Part shown: positions 17,948 through 26,108 of the stretch, in pieces | How positions within the stretch are numbered: the first letter of the stretch is position 1 | Layout: every line of letters starts with the position of its first letter | Origin: Ornithinimicrobium sp. CNJ-824 | Lineage (GTDB): Bacteria; Actinomycetota; Actinomycetes; Actinomycetales; Dermatophilaceae | Direction of reading: 5' to 3' | Assembly: GCF_001942405.1 (NCBI RefSeq) | Contig: NZ_MKKA01000062.1 | Location: 1-64,000, forward strand | Length of the DNA stretch: 64,000 bases | Position numbers and translations under genes: made by a program | Notes under the pieces: generated by a model | Database searches by the model: none | What the model was told of the DNA's origin: nothing | Seen by the model: only the letters and a program-made list of their open reading frames with translations

Positions 17948-19162
17948 ATGAAGCTCGCCATCCTCTCGCGGTCGCTGCGCGCCTACTCCACCCAGCGGCT
18001 GCGCACGGCCGGCCTCGACCGCGGCCACCAGGTCAAGGTCCTGGACACGCTGCGCTTCGGCATCGACCTGTCCGGCCTCGAGCCGGACCTGCACTTCCGC
18101 GGCCGTCCCCTGTCGACCTACGACGCGGTGCTGCCCCGGGTCGGCGCGTCGGTGACCTACTTCGGCACCGCCGTCGTGCGGCAGTTCGAGCAGATGGACG
18201 TCTACACGCCCAACACCGCCAACGGCATCATGAACAGCCGGGACAAGCTGCGCGCCAGCCAGATCCTCTCGCGCCACGGCATCCCGATGCCGGCGACCGT
18301 GCTCGTGCGCAACCGCTCGGAGATCCCGCACGCGATCGAGATGGTCGGCGGGGCCCCGGTCGTGCTCAAGCTGCTGGAGGGCACCCAGGGGATCGGGGTC
18401 ATCCTCGCGCCGGAGGCCAAGGTCGCCGAGGCGATCGTGGAGACGCTGCACGGCACCAACCACCAGGTGCTCATGCAACGCTTCGTCAGGGAGAGCAAGG
18501 GCACCGACGTGCGGGCCCTCGTCGTCGGCGACCGCGTGGTGGCCGCGATGCGCCGGCGGGCCACGGGCGAGGAGTTCCGCTCCAACGTCCACCGCGGCGG
18601 GTCCGTCGAGGCGGTCGACCTCGACCCGGCCTACGCCGAGATCGCCGTCCGCAGCGCGCACATCATGGGCCTGCGGGTGGCCGGCGTCGACATGCTCGAG
18701 GGCCGGGACGGGCCGCTCGTCATGGAGGTCAACTCCTCCCCCGGCCTGCAGGGCATCGAGACCGCGACCAGGCTGGACGTCGCCGGCGCGGTCGTGGACT
18801 ACATCGCCGACCAGGCCGACTTCCCCGACATCGACGTGCGGCAGCGGCTGGCGGTCTCGACCGGCTACGGCGTGGCCGAGATCGCGGTGCTCGCCGGCTC
18901 CGAGCTGGTCGGCCGGACCATCGGCGACTCGGGGCTGCGGGAGAAGGACGTGCAGGTGCTCACCCTGCACCGGGGCACCCGCGTGGTGCCCAACCCCGGG
19001 GCGACCAAGGTGCTGGAGGACGGGGACCGGCTGCTGTGCTTCGGCCGCCACGAGAGCATGCGCTCGCTCATCCCCGCGCGTCGGCGCCGCCCCAAGCGGG
19101 TGCGCCGCCTGCCCAAGGAGCCGATCCACGACGTCGTCCCGGAGCTGCCGGCCGGTGGTTGA
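17948..19162 (+). CDS. rimK: RimK-family ATP-grasp ligase fused to an RCK_C-like domain
   Basis: RimK-type ATP-grasp ligases join amino acids, usually L-glutamate, to a protein or peptide carboxyl group. Residues 1-290 match the family: MKLAILSRSLRAYSTQRL start, NSRDKLRASQILSRHGIPMP, VVLKLLEGTQGIGVILA, and the Mg-binding VMEVNSSPGLQGIE. E. coli RimK ends near residue 300. Here residues about 301-376 add a domain resembling TrkA-C/RCK_C (GVAEIAVLAGSELVGRTI, DVQVLTLHRG, DGDRLLCFG), a ligand-binding module of K+ channels. A Lys/Arg/Pro-rich tail follows. ATG start with a weak site. Divergent to the protease/deacylase operon. Confidence 0.9.
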   Translation: MKLAILSRSLRAYSTQRLRTAGLDRGHQVKVLDTLRFGIDLSGLEPDLHFRGRPLSTYDAVLPRVGASVTYFGTAVVRQFEQMDVYTPNTANGIMNSRDKLRASQILSRHGIPMPATVLVRNRSEIPHAIEMVGGAPVVLKLLEGTQGIGVILAPEAKVAEAIVETLHGTNHQVLMQRFVRESKGTDVRALVVGDRVVAAMRRRATGEEFRSNVHRGGSVEAVDLDPAYAEIAVRSAHIMGLRVAGVDMLEGRDGPLVMEVNSSPGLQGIETATRLDVAGAVVDYIADQADFPDIDVRQRLAVSTGYGVAEIAVLAGSELVGRTIGDSGLREKDVQVLTLHRGTRVVPNPGATKVLEDGDRLLCFGRHESMRSLIPARRRRPKRVRRLPKEPIHDVVPELPAGG

Positions 19163-19858
19163 TCCGCCAGCCCCGTCGCCGCGCAGCAACCGGGGACCGG
19201 CGGTCGCCGGACGCAACCGGGCGGCGCTCGTCGACGCCGCCGAGCGGCTCTTCTCCGAGCAGGGGTATGACGTGCCGCTCTCGGCGGTCGCGCGCGCCGC
19301 GGGGTGGGTCAGGGCAGCCTGTACCGGCACTTCCCCACGCGGCAGGACCTGGCCGCCGCCGTCGTGGCCCGGAGCATGGAGCGGCTGCGCACCCTGGCCG
19401 CCGACCACCCCGGGGCCGACGGCTTCGCCGTGCTGTGGCGGGCGGTGGTCGACCAGCTGGTCCACACCGGCGGCTTCCTCGACGCCGCGCTCGGCCCCCG
19501 GGGCGAGGTGGGCGGCACGGTCCCGGCCGAGGAGCTGGCGGCGCTGCTCGCCGAGCCGCTCGCGCTGGCCGCGGCGGAGGGCCGCGTGGACGCGGGCCTG
19601 ACGGTCCCGGACGTCATGCTCGTGCTGACGATGGTCCACGGCGCGGTGCACCGGCTCGGCGACGAGCGGGAGCGGCGCGCCACGGCATACCGCGCCCTGG
19701 CCCTCGTCGGCGGGGACTGGCCCCGCCCGACGGGCCCCAGGTCTGACCGGCCGGGTCAGGCGGAGGCGACCAGGTCCTCCGCGGCGACGGCCATGTGGCG
19801 GGCGCCCCGCAGGCCGAAGACCGAGGCGGGCGCGATCGTCGAGCCCGGCCCCGGGTAG
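19155..19858 (+). CDS. TetR-family transcriptional regulator (frameshifted)
   Basis: The N-terminal HTH (AALVDAAERLFSEQGYDVPLSAVARAAG) is in one frame. Near 19303 one G appears missing from a GGGG run (expected GCG-GGG-GTG-GGT). The continuation GQGSLYRHFPTRQDLAAAVVARS is one frame back and completes the classic TetR recognition helix. The C-terminal ligand domain ends AYRALALVGGDWPRP. The open frame runs to 19858 and overlaps the convergent flavoprotein gene. A stop at 19746 in another frame would give the usual length of about 196, so the end is uncertain. GTG start overlaps rimK by 8 bp. It may regulate the oxidation cassette that follows. Confidence 0.8.
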
Positions 19859-21435
19859 GTGCGGCCCATGACCGAGGCGGAGACGTTGCCGGCCGCGTAG
19901 AGACCCTCGACGACCGAGCCGTCCTCGCGCAGCGCCCGGGCGTGCTCGTCGGTGAGGACCCCGCCCTTGGTGCCGAGGTCGCCGATGACGACCCGGTAGG
20001 CCGAGAACGGGCCCTTCTCGATCGCCCCCAGGCACGGGTTGGGCCGCACGGTCGGGTCGCCGTAGTAGCGGTCGTAGGCCGAGTTGCCCTTGCCGAAGTC
20101 GCCGTCGACGCCCGAGCGCGCGAACCCGTTGAACCGCTGGACCTGCTCGCGGAAGACCTGCGGGTCGAAGCCGGCCTTGTCGGCCAGCTCGGCCAGGGTG
20201 CGGGCCTTGACGAGCAGGCCGGCCTCCTCGAGCTTCTTGTTGGCCCGCGGGTCGAGGGCGTAGTTGCGCAGGTACCGACGGGCGTGGCGGGCCTCGCTGA
20301 TGATCCAGTAGGCACCGTCCTTGTCGTGCTCGAGCATGTGGTGGCCCAGGTCGACGTAGGACTCCGCCTCGTTGGCGAACCGCCGCCCCTGCGCGTCGAC
20401 CATGATCGTGTAGGGCAGCGCCCGCTCCCCGACGATGAAGCCCGGGTCGTGGTCGCCGACGGGGGCCACCGAGGCGCCCCACCAGGCGTCGTCCATGAGC
20501 TCCAGCGCCGCCCCGTGGCGGGCGGCGAGCGCGTGGACCTGCCCCAGGTTGCCGGGGGCGCCGGAGGGGTCGCCGTCGATGCCGTGGTGCTTCTGCCGCC
20601 AGTCCTCGTTGTGGTCGAAGCCGCCCGCGGCCAGCATGACGCCGCGCCGGGCGCCGATGCGCACCTCCGCCCCGTCCCGCCGGGCGACGACCCCGACGAC
20701 GCGGCCGTCCTCGACCTCCAGGTCGACGACCGGGCTGTCGAGCCACAGCTCCACGCCGAGCTGCTGCACGGCGACGTCGTAGAGCGAGGCCGCCAGGCCG
20801 GCGCCGATGCCGGCGAGCTTCTTCCCGCGGACCAGGCCGCCGAGGATGCGGCCCACGACCCGCACGCCGCGGGTCATGCCGCCCACGGTCGACCAGGCCC
20901 GGCCGATCTGCCACACGTCGTCGGTCATCAGCGGCAGCGCCATGAGCAGCCGCAGGGTCTTGGCCGCGTCGCCGATGCGGTCCAGGTCGAAGGGCCGGGC
21001 CTCGATGCCGCGGCCGATCTTCCCGCCGGGCAGCTCGGGGTAGTAGTCGGGGTAGTCCTTGGCCCGCGCCCACTGCACGCCGTAGCGCTCGGTGAGGTCG
21101 ACGAAGTCGCCGACGCCGTCGACGAAGGCCTCCTTGCGCTCCCGGGAGGTGGCCCGGCCCTCGTCCCCCACCGTGGCCTCCAGGTAGGTCAGGGCCTCCT
21201 CGCGGGAGTCCCCGGCGCCGTCGCGGCGCATGAGCGGGTTGTCGGGCATCCACAGGCCGCCGCCGGACATGGCGGTGCTGCCGCCCCACTTGTCGGTGCT
21301 CTCGAGCATGAGCACGGTCAGCCCGCGGTCGGCCGCGCCGATCGCGGTGGCGAACGCGGCGGCGCCGGAGCCGACCACGACGACGTCGTAGCTGTGCCGG
21401 CGCGGGCCCCGGTCTTCAGGTGCGGTGGTGTCCAT
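19756..21435 (-). CDS. FAD-dependent dehydrogenase, 3-ketosteroid delta1-dehydrogenase-like
   Basis: A 559-residue flavoprotein of the fumarate reductase/KstD family. The FAD-binding Rossmann motif is VVVVGSGAAAFATAIGAADRG near residues 19-39, followed by LMLESTDKWGGSTAMSGGGLW. The C-terminus has FSAYRVVIGDLGTKGGVLTD and GLYAAGNVSASVMGRTYPGPG, the second FAD segment. Such enzymes introduce a C1-C2 double bond into 3-ketosteroids or related ring ketones; exact substrate cannot be read from sequence. ATG at 21435 has a GAGGAG ribosome binding site. Last gene of a probable three-gene operon with the GMC oxidase and SRPBCC protein. Confidence 0.85.
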   Translation of the reverse strand: MDTTAPEDRGPRRHSYDVVVVGSGAAAFATAIGAADRGLTVLMLESTDKWGGSTAMSGGGLWMPDNPLMRRDGAGDSREEALTYLEATVGDEGRATSRERKEAFVDGVGDFVDLTERYGVQWARAKDYPDYYPELPGGKIGRGIEARPFDLDRIGDAAKTLRLLMALPLMTDDVWQIGRAWSTVGGMTRGVRVVGRILGGLVRGKKLAGIGAGLAASLYDVAVQQLGVELWLDSPVVDLEVEDGRVVGVVARRDGAEVRIGARRGVMLAAGGFDHNEDWRQKHHGIDGDPSGAPGNLGQVHALAARHGAALELMDDAWWGASVAPVGDHDPGFIVGERALPYTIMVDAQGRRFANEAESYVDLGHHMLEHDKDGAYWIISEARHARRYLRNYALDPRANKKLEEAGLLVKARTLAELADKAGFDPQVFREQVQRFNGFARSGVDGDFGKGNSAYDRYYGDPTVRPNPCLGAIEKGPFSAYRVVIGDLGTKGGVLTDEHARALREDGSVVEGLYAAGNVSASVMGRTYPGPGSTIAPASVFGLRGARHMAVAAEDLVASA

Positions 21436-21488
21436 GGGCGCTTCTCCTCGGGTCGACCATCCGGACAGCCGTGTCCGGATGGTCCACT

Positions 21489-23258
21489 CTACCGAGGAAC
21501 GCCGCCGGCCGGGAGGGCGGGGAGGGTCTGCTCCCACGGGGCGGAGGGAGGGACCGCCGGCACCACGGCATACCCCTGGCCCGGGGCCGGCCGGGTGTCG
21601 GGCTCGCCCCGGCAGGGCCACATCGACATCGCCCGTTCGGCCTGCGCGGTGATCGTCAGCGAGGGGTTGACGCCGAGGTTCGCCGAGATGGTCGAGCCGT
21701 CGACGACGTGCAGCCCGGGGTGGCCGTGGACCCGGTGGTAGGGGTCGACCACGCCCGCGGCCGGCGAGTCGCCGATGACGCAGCCGCCGAGGAAGTGGGC
21801 GGTCATCGGCACGTCGAGGACGTCACCGACGGCGCTGCCGGGCCGGCCGGACAGGTGCCGGGCCATCCTCCGCACGGCCTCGTGGGCGACCGGGATCCAG
21901 GTCGGGCTGGGCGCCCCGTGGCCGGGGCCCGAGGTGAGCCGGTAGCGGCCCAGCGGACCGCGCCCGGCCCGCACGGTGATCGAGTTGTCGAGGGTCTGCA
22001 TGACGAGCGCGATCGTCGTGCGCTCCGACCAGCGGGACAGCCCGAGCACGTGGTCGACGAGCCCCCCGGGGTCGGCGGCGGCGGCGCGCAGCCACCGGCC
22101 GGCCCGGCGCACCCGGGCGGCGGTCCCCGAGGTCCCGGGGTCGGCGTCCCCGTCGGCCAGGAACGGGGTGCTGAGCAGGCCCATCGCGTTCTGGCCGCGC
22201 CCGTAGCGGCACGGCTCGACGTGGGTGTGCTCGTCGGGGTGGAAGCTGGAGGTGATCGCCACCCCGCGGGTGAGGTCGGGTCCGGCGGCGTCCCGCGGGC
22301 GGGTGGCACCCAGGAGGGCCTCGGAGTTGGTCCGGGTCAGCTCGCCCAGCCGGTCGGACAGGTGGGGCAGGTCCCCGTCCCGCCGCAGGCGGTGGAGCAG
22401 GTGCTGGGTCCCCCAGGCGCCCGCGGCCAGGACCACGTGGTCGGCGGTGCGGGTATGCCGTGCTCCCGGGCGCAGGCGCGTCAGCCGGGTCCCGGTGGGC
22501 ACGGTGGTGACGACGTAGCCGCCCTGCGGCCGGGGCCGGATCCGGGTGACCGTGGTGTCGGGGACGATCCGGGCGCCGAGCCGCTCGGCGAGGAAGAGGT
22601 AGTTCTTGACGAGGGTGTTCTTGGCCCCGTGCCGGCAGCCGACCATGCACTCGCCGCACTCCAGGCAGCCGCGCCGGCGCGGGCCGGCCCCGCCGAAGTA
22701 GGGGTCGTCGACCTCCACGCCGGGCTCGAGGGCACCGTCCCGGCCGAAGAAGACGCCGACGGGCGCGGCACGGAAGGTCTCGCCCACCCCCATCTCTTCG
22801 GCGACCCGGCGGTAGAGGGCGTCGATGGGCGTGAGGGTCGGGTTGGTCACCACGCCCAGCATCCGCTCGGCGGTGTCGTAGTGGGGGTCCAGCTCGGCCC
22901 GCCAGTCGGTGACGTTGGCCCACTGGGGGTCGCGGAAGAAGGCGTCCGAGCGGGGCCGGTAGAGCGTGTTGGCGTAGTTCAGCGAGCCGCCGCCGACCCC
23001 GGCGCCGGCCAGGACGAGCACGTCGCGCAGCAGGTGGATGCGCTGGATGCCCCGCAGGCCCAGCGCCGGGGCCCACAGGAAGCGGCGCAGGTCCCAGGAG
23101 GTGGCCGCGAAGTCCTCGTCGGCGAACCGGCGCCCCGCCTCCAGGACGGTGACGGCATACCCCTTCTCGCGCAGCCGGAGCGCGGCGACCGAGCCGCCGA
23201 AGCCGCTGCCGACGACGAGGACGTCGGTGTGCTCGGGCGTCGGCGCCGGACGGGTCAC
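21489..23258 (-). CDS. GMC-family oxidoreductase, cholesterol-oxidase-like
   Basis: A 589-residue flavin oxidoreductase. N-terminal dinucleotide fold VLVVGSGFGGSVAALRLREKG, then GAGVGGGSLNYANTLYRP. The Cys-rich segment CLECGECMVGCRHGAKNTL is typical of the cholesterol oxidase-type GMC subgroup. The C-terminal HFLGGCVIGDSPAAGVVDPYHRVHG and VDGSTISANLGVNPSLTI complete FAD/substrate sites. No signal peptide is seen. GTG start overlaps the SRPBCC stop by four bases (GTGA). Likely oxidises a hydroxyl on a hydrophobic, possibly steroid-like substrate; family inference only. Confidence 0.87.
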   Translation of the reverse strand: MTRPAPTPEHTDVLVVGSGFGGSVAALRLREKGYAVTVLEAGRRFADEDFAATSWDLRRFLWAPALGLRGIQRIHLLRDVLVLAGAGVGGGSLNYANTLYRPRSDAFFRDPQWANVTDWRAELDPHYDTAERMLGVVTNPTLTPIDALYRRVAEEMGVGETFRAAPVGVFFGRDGALEPGVEVDDPYFGGAGPRRRGCLECGECMVGCRHGAKNTLVKNYLFLAERLGARIVPDTTVTRIRPRPQGGYVVTTVPTGTRLTRLRPGARHTRTADHVVLAAGAWGTQHLLHRLRRDGDLPHLSDRLGELTRTNSEALLGATRPRDAAGPDLTRGVAITSSFHPDEHTHVEPCRYGRGQNAMGLLSTPFLADGDADPGTSGTAARVRRAGRWLRAAAADPGGLVDHVLGLSRWSERTTIALVMQTLDNSITVRAGRGPLGRYRLTSGPGHGAPSPTWIPVAHEAVRRMARHLSGRPGSAVGDVLDVPMTAHFLGGCVIGDSPAAGVVDPYHRVHGHPGLHVVDGSTISANLGVNPSLTITAQAERAMSMWPCRGEPDTRPAPGQGYAVVPAVPPSAPWEQTLPALPAGGVPR

Positions 23259-23725
23259 CGCTGGTGCCCGTCCGCGACCACGGCCTCCAGGCGCTCCAGC
23301 GTCCGCTCCATCGACCGGCGCGTGCTGTCGGCCAGGCGACGGACGGCGGGGCGGCCGAGCGGGGCCTCGGTGCTCACGTCCCAGGTCTCGGTGACCTGGG
23401 TGCCGCCCTCGACCGGGCGCAGGTCGTAGCGCCAGGTCCGGCCGGTGAACAGCAGCCGCAGCGGGAACGGGGCCAGGGTCCGCCAGGCGATCACCCGGTC
23501 GGGCTCGAGCTCGACCACCTCGTTGCGGGTGGCGTAGCGCAGGCCCCACCGCATGTCCATGCCGAAGCTGTCGCCCTGCCGGAGGGTGCGCGACCCGCCG
23601 CGGGCGGCGGTGACGGTGCCCGACCCGTCGATCTCGGCGTGGCGTGCCGGGTCTGCCAGGACGGCGAAGATCCGGTCGGCGGGGGCGGGGATGGTGCGGG
23701 TGACGCTGACCCGGTCGGTGCTCAT
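23255..23725 (-). CDS. SRPBCC (START-like) family protein
   Basis: A 156-residue single-domain protein of the polyketide cyclase/START-like superfamily. It begins VSVTRTIPAPADRIFAVLADPARHAEIDGSG, the usual first strand and helices, and ends with a long helix STRRSMERTLERLEAVV. The fold has a deep hydrophobic cavity. First gene of the operon with the GMC oxidase and KstD-like enzyme, so it may bind or deliver their hydrophobic substrate. ATG start. Confidence 0.87.
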   Translation of the reverse strand: MSTDRVSVTRTIPAPADRIFAVLADPARHAEIDGSGTVTAARGGSRTLRQGDSFGMDMRWGLRYATRNEVVELEPDRVIAWRTLAPFPLRLLFTGRTWRYDLRPVEGGTQVTETWDVSTEAPLGRPAVRRLADSTRRSMERTLERLEAVVADGHQR

Positions 23726-23788
23726 GGGTCAAGGGTCGCACCGGCGTCCCGGGTGGAGGTCGTCGGCCCGCTGCGCCACAGTGGAGGC

Positions 23789-24067
23789 ATGGCCGAGAAG
23801 AAGAAGGACCAGGACCCCGGGCCCAGCGTCAAGGACCCGGAGATGTACGAGTCGCTCCGCGAGGACGGCGCGAGCAAGTCGAAGGCGGCGGCGATCTCCA
23901 ACGCGGCGGCCAACAGCTCCCGGGAGGAGGTGGGGCGCCGGGGCGGCGAGAGCGAGGCCTACGAGGAGTGGACCGTCGACGAGCTGCAGGAGCGCGCCCG
24001 CGAGCTCGACGTCGAGGGGCGGTCCTCGATGACCAAGGACGAGCTGATCGAGGCCCTGCGGAAGTAG
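23789..24067 (+). CDS. Small Rho N-terminal-like domain protein
   Basis: A 92-residue protein. The first half is highly charged (EKKKDQDPGPSVKDPEMYES, then a Ser/Ala/Asn-rich stretch). Residues about 58-90 (WTVDELQERARELDVEGR, SSMTKDELIEALRK) match the Rho termination factor N-terminal/SAP-like helix-extended-loop-helix domain, which binds nucleic acid. Found widely in actinobacteria as a small stress-associated protein with no defined role. ATG with GTGGAGG ribosome binding site. Confidence 0.85.
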   Translation: MAEKKKDQDPGPSVKDPEMYESLREDGASKSKAAAISNAAANSSREEVGRRGGESEAYEEWTVDELQERARELDVEGRSSMTKDELIEALRK

Positions 24068-24082
24068 CGCCGGGACGACGGG

Positions 24083-24118
24083 ACCGGCGCCGTCCTCGTG
24101 GTCGAGGACGACGCCGGT
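24083..24118. terminator. Strong bidirectional hairpin terminator
   Basis: ACCGGCG...CGTCCTCG-TGGT-CGAGGACG...CGCCGGT forms a long stem with single-base bulges, between the convergent Rho-N gene and the small membrane protein. A second hairpin CCGGGCCCG-TTG-CGGGCCCGG follows at 24129-24149, nearer the minus-strand gene. Confidence 0.75.
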
Positions 24119-24155
24119 CGCGTCGGGGCCGGGCCCGTTGCGGGCCCGGTGCGGC

Positions 24156-24332
24156 TCAGCCGCGCAGGTGCTCCACCGGGCGCCAGGAGGCGCCGGTCCG
24201 GGTCAGCACCTGGGTGCCGCGGGCGACGCCACGCCCGAGACCGGCCGGGGAGTGCTCACGGGCGCCGGCGGCGTGGCCGATCGCGAGCAGGGCGACGAGG
24301 GACAGGACGACCAGCAGGGTCAGTTCGAGCAT
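24156..24332 (-). CDS. 58-residue single-pass membrane protein
   Basis: A short gene supported by a near-perfect ribosome binding site (AAGGAGG, spacing 7) before the ATG at 24332, and by hairpins after its stop. The product begins with one hydrophobic helix (about residues 3-20: LTLLVVLSLVALLAIGHA). A basic, Gly/Arg-rich cytoplasmic or external tail follows and ends WRPVEHLRG. No family recognised. It is divergent from a LysR regulator with a palindrome in the shared promoter, so it may be the LysR target. Confidence 0.65.
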   Translation of the reverse strand: MLELTLLVVLSLVALLAIGHAAGAREHSPAGLGRGVARGTQVLTRTGASWRPVEHLRG

Positions 24333-24400
24333 GGGTCAACCTCCTTGGAGATGGTCGGGGACGACGGTCGACCACCTCCCGGACCGGCCGGGCGGGTGAT

Positions 24401-24418
24401 CTGTCACCAACCTGACAG
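24401..24418. promoter_or_regulatory. Palindromic operator candidate between LysR and the small membrane gene
   Basis: CTGTCA-CCAACC-TGACAG is a perfect inverted repeat with 6-bp arms. A further CCTGTCAG half-site lies at 24458-24465, 10 bp before the LysR start. The 142-bp divergent region otherwise shows nothing. The layout fits a LysR recognition site plus an activation half-site. Confidence 0.5.
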
Positions 24419-24474
24419 GGGTCTGACGTAAGGACAAGTCACGGTTTCTGGTCGGTACCTGTCAGAATCGCTAC

Positions 24475-25409
24475 ATGTTCAACCCGGACCACCTCCGCAC
24501 GCTGCAGGCCGTCGTCGAGGAGGGCACCGTGCTCGCGGCGGCGACCGGCTGCGGCTGACACCTTCGGCGGTCAGCCAGCAGCTGAGCCGTCTGCAGCGCG
24601 AGGTCGGACAGCCCGTCATGGTCCGCCAGGGCCGCAACCTCGTGCCCACTGACGCGGCCGACGTCCTCGTCCGGCTGGCCGAGCGGGTGGTCGACCTCGA
24701 CGAGCGGGCCCGGGCCGAGCTGGAGACCCTGCAGGAGGAGGTCTCCGGCCCGCTCGTGGTGGCCGCCTTCGCCACGGCGCTGCGCGGCCTGGTCGCCCCG
24801 GCCGTGACCCGCCTGACTGAGCGGCACCCCCACCTGGAGATCACCCTGCGCGAGCACTCGCCCGAGGAGTCGATCCCCGCGCTGCTGCGCGGAGAGGTCG
24901 ACCTGGTCGTCGTGCACGACTGGACCGACCGGCACGCCTCGCCGCGGCGTGGCCTGCAGGCCCACCTGCTGGGGCTGGACCCGGTCGACCTGGTCACGCT
25001 CCGGGACGAGCCGCTGGAGCTGGGCCCGGACGGCGTCGACCTGGACGACCTCGGCGGGCGCGTGTGGATCGACGACACCCCCGGGGTCTTCAGCGACTGG
25101 CTGCTCGAGGCCTTCGCCCAGCGCTCGCTCCCGCACCGGATCGGGGCGACGGTGGACAGTGTGAACACCCGGGTCACCCTCGTGGCCGAGGGGTTCGGCA
25201 TCTGCCTGCTGCCCCGGCTCGGCCGGGAGGTGCTGCCCGACGAGGTGGTCGCCACCCCGCTGGTGGAGGCGCCGACCCGTCGGATCCACGCCGTCCACCG
25301 CGAGGCCAGCGCCCGCCGCCCCGCGGTCGAGGCCGCGGTGGCGGCCCTGGACGCGGTCTGGCAGGAGCGCGAGGAGCTGCCCAACTCGCCGGCCCGCGAC
25401 GACGGCTGA
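24475..25409 (+). CDS. LysR-family transcriptional regulator (frameshifted)
   Basis: The ATG at 24475 opens FNPDHLRTLQAVVEEGTVLAA, the first HTH helix. The frame stops after about 24 codons. One frame back, DRLRLTPSAVSQQLSRLQREVG completes the LysR HTH. One base missing near 24544 explains the break and gives 311 residues, a normal length. The effector domain includes ALRGEVDLVVVHDW-like and VWIDDTPGVFSDWLLEAF segments. Target unknown; the divergent 58-residue membrane protein is a candidate. Confidence 0.85.
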
Positions 25410-25477
25410 GGCGTCCCGCCGGCGGCGGTCCCTGCGCCGGGCCGGCCGGGCCGGGCCCACGGCCCCGGGTCCGCGAC

Positions 25478-26107
25478 TCAGGTGGGGTCGGCCACCCGCA
25501 GCACCACCAGGGTGTCCAGCGCGGGCCGGGCGGCGTCGGCCACGGGCCGCTCGCGGAGCTCGGCCCGCTCCACCTCGACCTCGACGGGCAGACGGCCCGC
25601 CTCGGCCACCACGTGCTCCGGGTCGCGCAGGACGGCCGGGTCCTGAGGTCCGCCCGTGCCCTCCTGCAGGTTGCGGCGCGCGTGCAGCACGACCACGACC
25701 CGCCCTCCCGGGCGCGTGGCCGCGACCGCGTGGGCCAGGGCCGCCTCCCACGGCCCCGGGAGCAGCTGGAGGTAGACGAGCAGGACGAGGTCGTAGCCCC
25801 CGCCCCCCGTGTCCGCCGGCTCGGTCGCGTCGCCGACCTCCGTGCGCAGGCGGTCCTGCTCCTCGGGGGCAAGGACCTGCCCGGCCAGCTCGCGCATCCG
25901 GTCGACCGCCACCGCGGAGAAGTCGACGGCGTCCACCGTCCATCCCCGCCGGACCAGCCAGAGGGCGTGCCGGCCCTCGCCGGCGGCCACGTCCAGGGCC
26001 CGGCCGGGCGGCCACGGCCCCACGACCTCCTCGACCCACGGGTTGGGGTCGCTCGTCCACACCTGGTCGGACGCGGCATACCGCTCGTCCCAGTCCTTGG
26101 CCTCCAC
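25478..26107 (-). CDS. SAM-dependent class I methyltransferase
   Basis: A 209-residue methyltransferase. Motif I is [20 protein letters not shown] near residues 38-57, followed by [14 protein letters not shown]. It begins [17 protein letters not shown], like the TehB/thiopurine-type Methyltransf_25 proteins of actinobacteria. The GTG at 26107 has an AAGGAGG site at good spacing, inside the end of the upstream UvrA-like gene, so it is preferred over 26137. It begins one base after that gene's stop, so the two are co-transcribed. Substrate unknown. Confidence 0.85.
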   Translation of the reverse strand: MEAKDWDERYAASDQVWTSDPNPWVEEVVGPWPPGRALDVAAGEGRHALWLVRRGWTVDAVDFSAVAVDRMRELAGQVLAPEEQDRLRTEVGDATEPADTGGGGYDLVLLVYLQLLPGPWEAALAHAVAATRPGGRVVVVLHARRNLQEGTGGPQDPAVLRDPEHVVAEAGRLPVEVEVERAELRERPVADAARPALDTLVVLRVADPT

Positions 26108-26108
26108 C

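Noticed and set aside
17903..21289. A 1128-residue open frame on the minus strand
   Set aside because: It is a shadow of rimK, TetR and the KstD-like gene. Its translation is low-complexity Arg/Gly/Ala/Pro, and the real genes have clear family motifs in other frames.
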